Assembly (NCBI GenBank): GCA_038231495.1
Contig: JBBRLG010000037.1
Span: 1 to 23,733, forward strand
Origin: JBBRLG01 sp038231495
GTDB taxonomy: Bacteria > Planctomycetota > Planctomycetia > Gemmatales > Gemmataceae
DNA length: 23,733 nucleotides
Direction of reading: 5' to 3'
Part shown: in pieces, positions 7,743-15,259 of the stretch
Layout of the letters: every line of letters begins with the position of its first letter
Numbering within the stretch: position 1 is the stretch's first letter
Made by a program: the position numbers and the translations under genes
Notes under the pieces: model-generated
The model's database searches: none
The model's input: only the letters and a program-made list of their open reading frames with translations
What the model was told of the DNA's origin: nothing

Positions 7743-8102
7743 ATGCAACTGGAAGACTATTTCGAGTTTGAGAAGTTCGACACCAAATTCGGTCCCGTAG
7801 AGCGCATCCGCATCAAGGGCCACCGGATCGCGATTGATCGGGTGATCGAGCAGTATAACCAAGGCTATGAGCCGGAGCGGATCGTTAGCGAGTGCTACCC
7901 GACTTTGAGCCTGGCGGAGGTATACGCCACGCTCGCATACTACTTACACAACAAAGCCCAACTGGACGCTTACATCCAACGCGGCGACCAGATCGGGGAT
8001 GCGTATTACCAGGAGTATCTGGAGAAAGGTCCTTACTTCCTGCGCGACGAGGCACTGGCGGGAAAGGCCAAACCGACGGGAAACGATAACGGCTCCAAAT
8101 GA
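7743..8102 (+). CDS. DUF433-family protein, probable antitoxin
   Basis: 119 residues from the ATG at 7743, with GGAGGG about 7 bases upstream. The core VERIRIKGHRIAIDRVIEQY (about 19-38) followed by GYEPERIV and YPTLSLAEVYATLAYYL matches the DUF433 winged-helix-like domain that serves as antitoxin partner of PIN-like DUF5615 toxins. The C-terminal 45 residues are an extension, presumably for toxin binding. It overlaps the next gene by four bases (ATGA). Its base composition looks less GC-rich than the nuo genes, consistent with acquisition. The antitoxin role is inferred from family and pairing. It shares little with the shorter DUF433 protein at 23230, so the two are not recent duplicates. 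Confidence 0.75.
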   Translation: MQLEDYFEFEKFDTKFGPVERIRIKGHRIAIDRVIEQYNQGYEPERIVSECYPTLSLAEVYATLAYYLHNKAQLDAYIQRGDQIGDAYYQEYLEKGPYFLRDEALAGKAKPTGNDNGSK

Positions 8103-8458
8103 CCAGGATGCGTTTCCTCTTTGATGAATGCACCGCGCCCGCCTTGATCGACGGTTTGCGACTGCAAGAACCAAATATCGACATCCTTCGCGTCGGGGAT
8201 GCGGGTGCGCCGCCCTTGCACACGCCCGATCCCGATTTGTTGCTGGCGGCGGAAGCGACGGGGCGGGTTTTCGTGAGCAATGACAAAAGCACCATGCCGC
8301 CGCACTTGGTTGGTCATTACGCCGCCGGCCATCATACCGCAGGCGTCCTGCTGATGCGCCAGGGCTTTTCATTGGGTCAGTACATTCAAGAGATTCTGAA
8401 GCGATTTAGGTCGATGACCGCCGACGAATGGACCGACCGAACAGAGTACATTCCCTAG
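8099..8458 (+). CDS. DUF5615 PIN-like domain protein, probable toxin nuclease
   Basis: 119 residues. MRFLFDECTAPALIDGL at the N-terminus has the DEC motif with the first acidic residue of the PIN-like fold, and FVSNDKS (about residues 59-65) holds the second (Asp). The family comprises predicted RNases paired with DUF433 antitoxins. Start ATG 8099 overlaps the antitoxin stop; ATG 8108 is nearly as good and begins exactly at the family N-terminus. The pair sits in the nuo operon in the same direction, with nuoF 38 bases downstream, so it is likely to be transcribed from the nuo promoter. Toxic activity is inferred, not visible. Confidence 0.75.
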   Translation: MTRMRFLFDECTAPALIDGLRLQEPNIDILRVGDAGAPPLHTPDPDLLLAAEATGRVFVSNDKSTMPPHLVGHYAAGHHTAGVLLMRQGFSLGQYIQEILKRFRSMTADEWTDRTEYIP

Positions 8459-8496
8459 TTGCGGTCGGTGGTTTATGTCCGGTGGAGTGATTTGTT

Positions 8497-9834
8497 ATGG
8501 CCGCATTTGAACCCGTACTCCTGGCCCGCGTGGGCAAGCCGAACAGCCAGTCGCTGGCGAGCTACCACGCCGACGGCGGCTACCGCGCGCTCGCCAAGGC
8601 CGTCAACGAGATGACGCCGGCCCAGGTCGTTGACGTGGTGAAGGCGTCCAACCTCCGCGGCCGCGGCGGCGCGGGCTTTCCTTGCGGACTCAAGTGGTCG
8701 TTCTTGCCCAAGGACCACCCCGGCCCGATTTACATGTGCATCAACGCCGACGAGAGCGAACCCTGCACCTTCAACAACCGCATCCTCATGGAGGAGGATC
8801 CGCACCAGGTTTTGCAAGGAATCATGATCGCGTGTTACGCTACGCGGGCCACGACGGCTTACGTCTACATCCGCTACGAGTACGGCCGTGCTTTTCGCGA
8901 GATGCAGAAGGCGATCGACGAACTGTACCAGACCCACTTGCTCGGCAAGAACATCCTCGGCAAGCAAGGTTTTAATCTCGACATTTACATGCACCGCGGT
9001 GCCGGCGCCTATATCTGCGGCGAAGAGACGGGGTTGATCGAAAGCTTGGAAGGCAAGCGCGCCTGGCCGCGCATCAAGCCGCCGTTCCCGGCCGTCGAGG
9101 GGGCGTTTCGCAAGCCGACCGTCGTGAACAACATCGAGACGGTCGCCTGCGTCACGCACATCATCGACCGCGGCGCGGACTGGTTCAAGTCGATGGGCGT
9201 GCCCGCCGATCCGAAGAACCCGCGCGACGCCGGCAGCTACGGCCCCAAGCTTTATTGCATTAGCGGCCACGTCAACAAACCCGGTTGCGTCGAGTTGCCG
9301 CTGGGCGTGACGGTGCGCGAGTTGGTGGACCAGCACGGCGGCGGCGTCTGGAAGGGGCGCAAGGCCAAGGGCTGCATCCCAGGCGGCTTGAGCATGGGCT
9401 TTATGACGGAGGCGGAGTTCGATACGCCGTTGGATTTCAACGGCCCCGGCAAGGTCGGCTGCCTCGGCCTGGGTACGTCGGCGGTGACGATCTTCGACGA
9501 CCAGACCAGCATCGTCGATTTGCTGTACAACACCTGCCGGTTCTTTTCGCACGAATCCTGCGGCCAATGTACGCCGTGCCGCGAGGGCACCGGCTGGATG
9601 CTCAAGATCGGGGACCGCATCCGCCGCGGCCAGGGCCGCGTGGAGGATTTGAAAATCCTGGAAGAAGTCGCCGACAAGATCGGTATCATGCCGGGTACGA
9701 CGATCTGCGGCCTGGCGGACGGCGCGGGCTGGCCGGTGAAGACGGCGATCCGCAAGTTCCGGGCGGAGTTCGACCAATACCTCCGGGGCGGGGAGAAGAC
9801 GACTCATACCTTACAACTGGTAGGGACGCATTGA
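8497..9834 (+). CDS. nuoF: NADH-quinone oxidoreductase subunit F
   Basis: 445 residues, the usual length. It binds NADH, FMN and Fe-S cluster N3 at the tip of the peripheral arm. Visible are the glycine-rich GRGGAGFPCGLKW (NADH/FMN region, about 51-63), NADESEP, the second loop GAGAYICGEETGLIESLEGK, and the N3 ligands ESCGQCTPCREG with the fourth cysteine in TTICGLAD. GGAG lies about 10 bases before the ATG. FPCGLKW has Cys where FPTG is usual, a minor change. It is separated from nuoE by the toxin-antitoxin cassette and from nuoG by three lipoprotein genes. Confidence 0.97.
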   Translation: MAAFEPVLLARVGKPNSQSLASYHADGGYRALAKAVNEMTPAQVVDVVKASNLRGRGGAGFPCGLKWSFLPKDHPGPIYMCINADESEPCTFNNRILMEEDPHQVLQGIMIACYATRATTAYVYIRYEYGRAFREMQKAIDELYQTHLLGKNILGKQGFNLDIYMHRGAGAYICGEETGLIESLEGKRAWPRIKPPFPAVEGAFRKPTVVNNIETVACVTHIIDRGADWFKSMGVPADPKNPRDAGSYGPKLYCISGHVNKPGCVELPLGVTVRELVDQHGGGVWKGRKAKGCIPGGLSMGFMTEAEFDTPLDFNGPGKVGCLGLGTSAVTIFDDQTSIVDLLYNTCRFFSHESCGQCTPCREGTGWMLKIGDRIRRGQGRVEDLKILEEVADKIGIMPGTTICGLADGAGWPVKTAIRKFRAEFDQYLRGGEKTTHTLQLVGTH

Positions 9835-9865
9835 GCGCGTTCCAGGCAATCAAGGAGATTCAACC

Positions 9866-10318
9866 ATGTCCATGAAACAACTGTTGCGCGGCTCGGCGTT
9901 CGTGGTGCTGGCGTTGGCCCTCTTGTCCACCGGTTGCATTGGCACGATCCGGCAGGCGGCCCAAAAAACGCAGGACAGCAATGACCTCAAGCAGATCGTC
10001 CTGACCTACCACATGTTCCACGACGAAAAGTCCAGGGGGCCGGACACGGTAGACGAATTCAGCGCGTGGGCACAGCAGAAGGCGCCCGAAGCGGCAATCG
10101 TCATTGGCAGCATTAAATCCGGAAAATACGTCTTCTATATGGGCGTGAGGTTGACGACGTTGACCGACGGGACGGTGAACACGGTCCTCGGTTATGCCGC
10201 GACCACGCCGACTGCGGGCGGACTGGTGGTCATGGCGGACGGCAGCGTACAAACGATGACGGCCGCGCAGTTTGCCGCGGCGCCGAAGCCGCCCAACGGC
10301 AAACTGTCGCAACCTTGA
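9866..10318 (+). CDS. Lipoprotein with DUF1559/pseudopilin-like motifs, tandem copy 1
   Basis: 150 residues. The signal peptide ends in a lipobox, LLSTGC, with Cys24 as the predicted lipidated residue, so the mature protein should be membrane-anchored outside the cytoplasm. The mature part contains SNDLKQIVLTYHMFHD (about 38-53) and, near the end, VVMADGSVQTMTAAQF. Both resemble hallmark segments of the planctomycete DUF1559/H-X9-DG pseudopilin family (NLKQIGLALHNYHD and ADGSV), but the pilin N-terminal helix is replaced by a lipoprotein signal. AAGGAG lies 8 bases before the ATG, 31 bases after nuoF. Function unknown; co-transcription points to complex I or its membrane surroundings. Confidence 0.8.
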   Translation: MSMKQLLRGSAFVVLALALLSTGCIGTIRQAAQKTQDSNDLKQIVLTYHMFHDEKSRGPDTVDEFSAWAQQKAPEAAIVIGSIKSGKYVFYMGVRLTTLTDGTVNTVLGYAATTPTAGGLVVMADGSVQTMTAAQFAAAPKPPNGKLSQP

Positions 10319-10340
10319 AACCGCGATAAAGGACACCGAC

Positions 10341-10793
10341 ATGGGAGTGGTTATGATCTCGGTTCAATCGAAATTGCTCGGCCTGGCGGTGCTGGCTGTC
10401 GTGCTGCTATCCGCCGGCGGCTGTGTCCAGGGGGGCCAGCGCGCGAAGGACAGCAACGACCTGACGCAGCTCGGCATGCTGTACCACGGTTATCAGGACA
10501 TCAATAAGCAAGGGCCGCCGACCATCGACGAACTGGCCAAATACACCCAGGCGAGCAACGCCGCGGCCATGCCGGTCGTCAACGCCGTGAAAGCGGGCAA
10601 ATACGTCCTGTACCTGGGCGTAAACGTCAACAAGCTGCCGAAAGGCGCGCCAAGTACCGTCCTGGGTTACGAGGCCGCGGTGCCCACGTCAGGCGGGTTT
10701 GTGCTGATGGCCGATACCAGCGTTCAGACCATGACGGCTGCGCAATTTGCCGCGGCGGCAAAACCGCCCGACGCCAAACTGTCGCAGCCCTAA
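10341..10793 (+). CDS. Lipoprotein with DUF1559/pseudopilin-like motifs, tandem copy 2
   Basis: 150 residues from ATG 10341 (AAAGGA 7 bases upstream); ATG 10353 is an alternative, and the ATG further upstream at 10272 lies in copy 1. It is a clear paralogue of copy 1: same length, same RAKDSNDLTQLGMLYHGY segment, same GKYVLYLGVNV, VLGYEAAVPTSGG and VLMADTSVQTMTAAQF, and the same ending KLSQP. The signal peptide ends in LLSAGGC. Here ADGSV has become ADTSV. The gap after copy 1 is 22 bases. Tandem duplication is the simplest origin. Confidence 0.8.
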   Translation: MGVVMISVQSKLLGLAVLAVVLLSAGGCVQGGQRAKDSNDLTQLGMLYHGYQDINKQGPPTIDELAKYTQASNAAAMPVVNAVKAGKYVLYLGVNVNKLPKGAPSTVLGYEAAVPTSGGFVLMADTSVQTMTAAQFAAAAKPPDAKLSQP

Positions 10794-10813
10794 GTCGCCC
10801 AAGGGAGGTGCCA

Positions 10814-11326
10814 ATGTCGCTATCTTGTGACCGACGTTTTGTCGTGCCGCTCGTGTTGATCTTCGGCCTGGGCCTGACGGGTTGCCGCAAGGCTCAACAA
10901 ACCTTTTCCGTGACCGTGACGCCAACCGCGCCGCAGGCCGTGGGCCAAAACCCAGTGCCGCCGGCCAACACGAAGGTGAATATCCTCGCCCGGTTGCCGG
11001 CTGCTCAGCGAATGGTATCGGCAGCGGAATTAAAACAATTAGGCCTTTTCTATCAGACCGCCGCTCTCAACGGCCAGCCGCCGCGGAACCTGGAGGAGTT
11101 GGACATAAAGGCCACGGCTCCGAAGCTGTACCAGGCCATCGCCGACAAGGACATCATCGTCTACTGGAAGACCAACCCCAACCACGAGCCGGCCGGGGCT
11201 TCCAACACGGTGCTTGCGTACGATGTCAACGTGTTGACCAAGAAAAGTGCGGTACTCATGGCCGATGGCACGGTGACGACCATGGAGCCGGACGAGTTCA
11301 ACAAAGCGCCGAAGGGCGGATCGTGA
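10814..11326 (+). CDS. Lipoprotein with DUF1559/pseudopilin-like motifs, tandem copy 3 (diverged)
   Basis: 170 residues from ATG 10814, with GGGAGG 5-6 bases upstream (a GTG inside that ribosome site is not a sensible start). The signal peptide ends in LGLTGC, a good lipobox. A Pro/Thr-rich stretch of about 40 residues, absent from copies 1 and 2, precedes the shared core: SAAELKQLGLFYQTA, PPRNLEELDIK, NTVLAYDVNVLTKK and AVLMADGTVTTMEPDEF. It is more diverged than the first two copies, which suggests an older duplication. It is followed by a 34-bp palindrome and nuoG. Confidence 0.8.
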   Translation: MSLSCDRRFVVPLVLIFGLGLTGCRKAQQTFSVTVTPTAPQAVGQNPVPPANTKVNILARLPAAQRMVSAAELKQLGLFYQTAALNGQPPRNLEELDIKATAPKLYQAIADKDIIVYWKTNPNHEPAGASNTVLAYDVNVLTKKSAVLMADGTVTTMEPDEFNKAPKGGS

Positions 11327-11338
11327 TACCAGGTATTC

Positions 11339-11372
11339 GCCGCTTGCGGCTGAGCGCTCAGCCGCAAGCGGC
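11339..11372. repeat. Perfect 34-bp palindrome, GCCGCTTGCGGC family copy 3
   Basis: Bases 11339-11355 (GCCGCTTGCGGCTGAGC) are the exact reverse complement of 11356-11372. It lies between lipoprotein copy 3 and nuoG, 24 bases before the nuoG start. It shares the GCCGCTTGCGGCT outer arm with the elements before nuoA and nuoD but has a different centre, as expected for a mobile or spreading palindromic repeat rather than a conserved operator. Confidence 0.9.
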
Positions 11373-11396
11373 CCTTGAGGACAGTGAGACCCAAGC

Positions 11397-13064
11397 ATGG
11401 CTGTCGTCTACGTGAATAAAAAGCCGGTGGACATCGGCACCGAGAAGCTGAACGCCATCCAGGCGGCTATGAAGGGCGGCGTCTTTATCCCGCACTACTG
11501 CTGGCACCCGGCGCTCACTGTCGTCGCCAGCTGCCGGATGTGCCTCGTCGAGATCGGCGAGCGCAAGCCCGACGGCACCGAGACTCTGCAACCCAAGGTC
11601 GTACCTGGCTGCCAGACGCTTGTCAAGGACGGCACGGTCATCGTCACCAACAGCCCCAAGGTCAAGGACGCTCAGGGCCAGACGCTCGAAGGGTTGCTCA
11701 TCAACCACCCGCTGGACTGTCCGGTCTGCGACAAGGCCGGCGAGTGTTTGCTACAGGACTTCAGCTACAATTTCGGCTATGGCAAAAGCCGGATGATCGA
11801 CGACAAGAACACGCCGCCGAACAAGCCGGACATCGGCGACAACGTGACGCTGTTCACCGACCGCTGCATTATGTGTTCGCGCTGTGTGCGCTTCACGCGC
11901 GAGATAACCGGCACCGCCGAGCTGCACGTCATCAACCGTGGCGACCATTCCGAGATCGACATCTTCCCCGGCGACCCGCTCAACAACAAGCTGGCGTCGA
12001 ACGTCGTCGATCTGTGTCCCGTCGGCGCGCTGTGCAGCAAGGACTTCCTTTACAAGCACCGCGTCTGGAACCTCAAGACGCAAAAGAGTGTGTGTGCCGA
12101 CTGCTCGACGGGTTGCAGCATCTTCCTCGACGGCAACAAGAACATCGTCTACCGCCTGCGGCCGCGCGAGAACCCACAGGCGCAAGGCTATTTCATGTGC
12201 GACGACGGGCGGTTGGGCTACCACTACGTCAACTCCATCGAGCGGTTCACCCGGCCCATGGCGCGGCTGTCCGGCAAGCTGACGCCGCAACCGTGGCCTG
12301 AAATCGTGGCCGCGATCCGCACTTCGTTTAAGAACGCCGCCGTCAAGAATGCCGGCGCGGTCGTCGCGGTGCTGTCGCCGTTCCTCACCTGCGAGGAGGC
12401 GTATTTGCTCGCCAAGTTCTTCAAGGGTTTGTCGAAACAGGTCCGATTGGCACTCGGCCCGGTGCCGGTCGTCGGCGCGGACGACACCTACCCCAAGGAC
12501 CGCAAGGGCAGACCGATCCAGCCGGTGAAGTTCACCATCCGCGCGGAGAAGTGTCCCAACCGCCGCGGCGTCGAGGCCGTGTTGAAACACTTCCAGGGCA
12601 AGGTCGTCGGCTTCGACGAGGTCGTCAAGGACGCGGGCGACGGCAAGGTGCAGGCGCTCTACCTCGCCGCGGGCTACCCGCCACGGTCCGGCGGTTGGGT
12701 GTCTGCGGAGCAGGCCAAGATTTTGGAGAAGGTGCCGGTTGTGGTCTGTCACGACCTGCTGCCGTCGCCGGTGAGCAACTTCGCCAATTATGTGCTGCCC
12801 GGTGCCGCGTTCGCCGAGAAGGACGGCACCTACGTCAATCACTCAGGGCTAGCGCAAGCCCTGCATTGGGGCGTGACGCCGACCGGCGAGTGCCGTACCG
12901 ACGGCCAGGTGTTCCTCGATCTACTCGAACGCCGGGGGCTGGTCCACATTCCGACGCTGCGCAAGGAGTTGGCCGGCGAAATCCCGTACTTCGCGCCCCT
13001 ATCCGGCAGCGACCTCGGCGAATATGGCATTCAATTGGAAACGGCGCCCGCCGCGGCGAAATAG
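11397..13064 (+). CDS. nuoG: NADH-quinone oxidoreductase subunit G
   Basis: 555 residues, shorter than many NuoG proteins (roughly 690-900). It carries the Fe-S wire of the peripheral arm. In order: a [2Fe-2S] domain with Cys35, Cys46, Cys49 and a further Cys in VPGCQT (N1b); the His/Cys motif NHPLDCPVCDKAGEC (N5); RCIMCSRCVRF with DLCPVGALC (N4); and VCADCSTGC with a later Cys in YFMCDDGR, which fits the extra cluster N7 found only in some bacteria. The C-terminal molybdopterin-oxidoreductase-like domain is present but shortened. The ribosome site before ATG 11397 is weak; TTGAGGAC lies about 16 bases upstream, after the palindrome. Confidence 0.96.
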   Translation: MAVVYVNKKPVDIGTEKLNAIQAAMKGGVFIPHYCWHPALTVVASCRMCLVEIGERKPDGTETLQPKVVPGCQTLVKDGTVIVTNSPKVKDAQGQTLEGLLINHPLDCPVCDKAGECLLQDFSYNFGYGKSRMIDDKNTPPNKPDIGDNVTLFTDRCIMCSRCVRFTREITGTAELHVINRGDHSEIDIFPGDPLNNKLASNVVDLCPVGALCSKDFLYKHRVWNLKTQKSVCADCSTGCSIFLDGNKNIVYRLRPRENPQAQGYFMCDDGRLGYHYVNSIERFTRPMARLSGKLTPQPWPEIVAAIRTSFKNAAVKNAGAVVAVLSPFLTCEEAYLLAKFFKGLSKQVRLALGPVPVVGADDTYPKDRKGRPIQPVKFTIRAEKCPNRRGVEAVLKHFQGKVVGFDEVVKDAGDGKVQALYLAAGYPPRSGGWVSAEQAKILEKVPVVVCHDLLPSPVSNFANYVLPGAAFAEKDGTYVNHSGLAQALHWGVTPTGECRTDGQVFLDLLERRGLVHIPTLRKELAGEIPYFAPLSGSDLGEYGIQLETAPAAAK

Positions 13065-13097
13065 GCGGCACGCGCGGCCTTTGAGGACGAAGCCCCG

Positions 13098-14540
13098 ATG
13101 TCTTTGGAATACGACGCCTACCATTTTTGGGTGACGCTGATCCTGATTGCCGCCGTCATGGGCGGCATCCAGGGCACCTGCGCCTACCTGATCCTGGCGG
13201 AACGCAAAATCTCGGCCTGGGCGCAGGACCGCATCGGTCCCAACCGCGTCGGCCCCTTCGGCCTCTTGCAGCCGATTGCCGACGGGGCCAAGTTCCTGCT
13301 CAAGGAAGAAGTCATCCCCGCCCACGTCGATAAGCTTTTCTACCTGGTCGCGCCGGCCGTCGCGGTCAGCACGGCTTTGCTGGCGTTCACCGTCGTGCCT
13401 TTCGGCGCAACGAGCACGCCGCCGGTCCTGGTCAACCGCCTGGCCGACGACTTGCCGTCCGGCGAGAGGCTGACCGACGCCCAGCGCCAGGAAGTGGTCG
13501 ATTATGTCGTCCCGAAACTAAACCTGCCCACGAACTACGCCTTGCCGGAGTCGTTGAAAAAAACGGCCGGCACGCCGCTGTGGCAACAAACCACCGCCGA
13601 GCGCGAATTGCTCCTCAAGGCCGACGCGGTTTACGCCGCCGCGCACCAGGCGCCCACCTACGACGAACGGCTCATGGCGTACAACGACTCGATTCAGTTC
13701 GTCGTCGCGCCGCACCTGGACATCGGCATCGTTTTCGTCTTTGCGGTGGGCAGTCTGGCGGTTTACGCCGTCGTTCTCGGCGGCTGGGCGTCGAACAACA
13801 AGTACAGCTTCCTCGGCTCGCTGCGCTCCAGCGCCCAGCTCATCAGCTACGAAATTCCGCTGGGCATGGCGGTCCTCGGCGTCATGCTGTTGACCGGCTC
13901 GCTCAACCTGGAACACATGATCGCCGACCAGTCGCACCACGGCTGGAATGTATTGTTTCAACCGCTGGCCTGCCTGCTGTTCATGACCAGCGTGTTCGCC
14001 GAGTGCAACCGCCTGCCGTTCGACCTGCCGGAAGCGGAACAGGAACTGGTCGGCGGCTACCACACCGAATACAGCGCGATGAAGTTTGCCCTATTTTTCC
14101 TGGCCGAATACACGCATATGATCACGACGAGCTTCCTGGTTGCGACGATCTTTTTCGGCGGCTGGAACCTGCCGTGGGTGACGACGCCGGAGACCGCCGG
14201 CACTTTTGACATGGTGCTGAAGGTCGTCGTCATCGGCGCGAAGATGCTGGCGTTTATCGTCTTTTACATGCTGATCCGCTGGACGGTGCCGCGCTTCCGC
14301 TTCGATCAACTGATGAGCCTGGCGTGGAAGGTGATGATGCCGTTGGCGCTGGTGAACTTCGTCTTCGTCACAGTCGTGGTGCAATTCGGACTGAGCCGCT
14401 GGTGGCTGCTGCCGTTGTCGCTCGTATTGCTCGTGGGTTCCGGCTATGTGGCGTTATTGCTGCCCAAGAAGCGCGAGCAGAAAAGGGTTTATTTCCGTGG
14501 ACACGAACTCGCACCGAAGCTGCTAAAAGCTAACAGCTAA
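13098..14540 (+). CDS. nuoH: NADH-quinone oxidoreductase subunit H with a ~100-residue extra loop
   Basis: 480 residues against about 325-350 in most bacteria. NuoH forms the membrane side of the quinone chamber. Conserved parts are AERKISAWAQDRIGPNRVGP, GLLQPIADGAKFLLKE, GGWASNNKYSFLGSLRSSAQ, ISYEIPLG and AECNRLPFDLPEAEQELVGG. Between helix 2 (ending near VVPFG, about residue 103) and helix 3 (starting near LDIGIVF, about 206) is a hydrophilic insertion of about 100 residues that normal NuoH lacks. By family topology this loop faces the periplasm. The last residues, LLKANS, and the stop are encoded inside a GCTAACAGCTA repeat, so the original C-terminus was probably altered. TTGAGGAC precedes the ATG by about 12 bases, as before nuoG. 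Confidence 0.95.
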   Translation: MSLEYDAYHFWVTLILIAAVMGGIQGTCAYLILAERKISAWAQDRIGPNRVGPFGLLQPIADGAKFLLKEEVIPAHVDKLFYLVAPAVAVSTALLAFTVVPFGATSTPPVLVNRLADDLPSGERLTDAQRQEVVDYVVPKLNLPTNYALPESLKKTAGTPLWQQTTAERELLLKADAVYAAAHQAPTYDERLMAYNDSIQFVVAPHLDIGIVFVFAVGSLAVYAVVLGGWASNNKYSFLGSLRSSAQLISYEIPLGMAVLGVMLLTGSLNLEHMIADQSHHGWNVLFQPLACLLFMTSVFAECNRLPFDLPEAEQELVGGYHTEYSAMKFALFFLAEYTHMITTSFLVATIFFGGWNLPWVTTPETAGTFDMVLKVVVIGAKMLAFIVFYMLIRWTVPRFRFDQLMSLAWKVMMPLALVNFVFVTVVVQFGLSRWWLLPLSLVLLVGSGYVALLLPKKREQKRVYFRGHELAPKLLKANS

Positions 14541-14621
14541 CAGCTATTTTGTAATGCCAGGAGGCAACCCAGTCGCAACGTGTCAACAATAGCTATTAGC
14601 TGTTAGCTATTAGCTGTTAGC
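14522..14621. repeat. GCTAACAGCTA inverted repeat spanning the nuoH stop
   Basis: The left part, 14522-14546, is built of AGCTAAC units. The right part, 14590-14621, is their reverse complement (TAGCTGTTAGC units), with about 23 of 25 bases pairing. The arms are separated by about 43 bases. The left arm includes the final codons and stop of nuoH. The element fills most of the 105-base spacer before nuoI and could form a long RNA stem. Confidence 0.85.
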
Positions 14622-14645
14622 CATCGACCCGCAAAGGTTTTGACG

Positions 14646-15248
14646 ATGCCGATCGACCCGAAAGACGTGACCTGGGTGCAAGAGCCGAAGATCGGCCTTG
14701 TCGAGCAATTGTATCTGCCGGCCATCCTGCAAGGGTTGGGCACAACCATCAGTCACAGCTTTAATACCTTGCTCGGCATCGGGCCGAAGGTGACGCAGCA
14801 GTTCCCGGAGGAACGGCCGCAATTGCCGGCGAACTACCGCGGCGTCCACCGGCTTAACCGCGACGAAGAGGGCCGCGTCCGCTGCGTCGCCTGTTACATG
14901 TGCTCGACCGCCTGCCCGGCCCACTGCATCGACATCGTGGCCGCGCCGTCGCCGTGGCCGGACCGCGAGAAGTATCCGGAAACCTTCGTCATCGACGAAT
15001 TGCGCTGCATCTACTGCGGCATGTGCGAACAGGCGTGCCCGGTCGATGCCATCGAACTGACGACCTTGTGCGACCTGACCGGCATGAGCCGCGAAGAGAT
15101 GATGTTCGACAAGGAAAAGCTGCTGAGCGTCTTCGACCAGACGGTGAAGGCGGGCACCGACCCGGTGCGGACGAAGCGCGGCCGTCTCGGGGTCGCGTCC
15201 GAGGTGGCGGACAACGGGGTGACGTGGTCGTCCACGGCCCAGAGCTGA
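14646..15248 (+). CDS. nuoI: NADH-quinone oxidoreductase subunit I
   Basis: 200 residues, slightly longer than the common 160-180. TYKY-type ferredoxin subunit with clusters N6a and N6b. The two motifs are CVACYMCSTACP (about 80-91) and CIYCGMCEQACP (about 122-133). The N-terminal part includes the amphipathic segment that rests on the membrane near NuoH. Start ATG 14646, with AAAGG about 8 bases before it; a TTG 6 bases upstream is not preferred. The last 30 residues are a low-complexity extension. nuoJ follows after 11 bases. Confidence 0.96.
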   Translation: MPIDPKDVTWVQEPKIGLVEQLYLPAILQGLGTTISHSFNTLLGIGPKVTQQFPEERPQLPANYRGVHRLNRDEEGRVRCVACYMCSTACPAHCIDIVAAPSPWPDREKYPETFVIDELRCIYCGMCEQACPVDAIELTTLCDLTGMSREEMMFDKEKLLSVFDQTVKAGTDPVRTKRGRLGVASEVADNGVTWSSTAQS

Positions 15249-15259
15249 CGAGAGGTGCC

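Noticed and set aside
8473..9807. Long antisense open frame opposite nuoF (similar ones opposite glcF, nuoG, nuoL and nuoN)
   Set aside because: Typical shadows of high-GC genes, His/Arg/Ala-rich with no recognisable domain.
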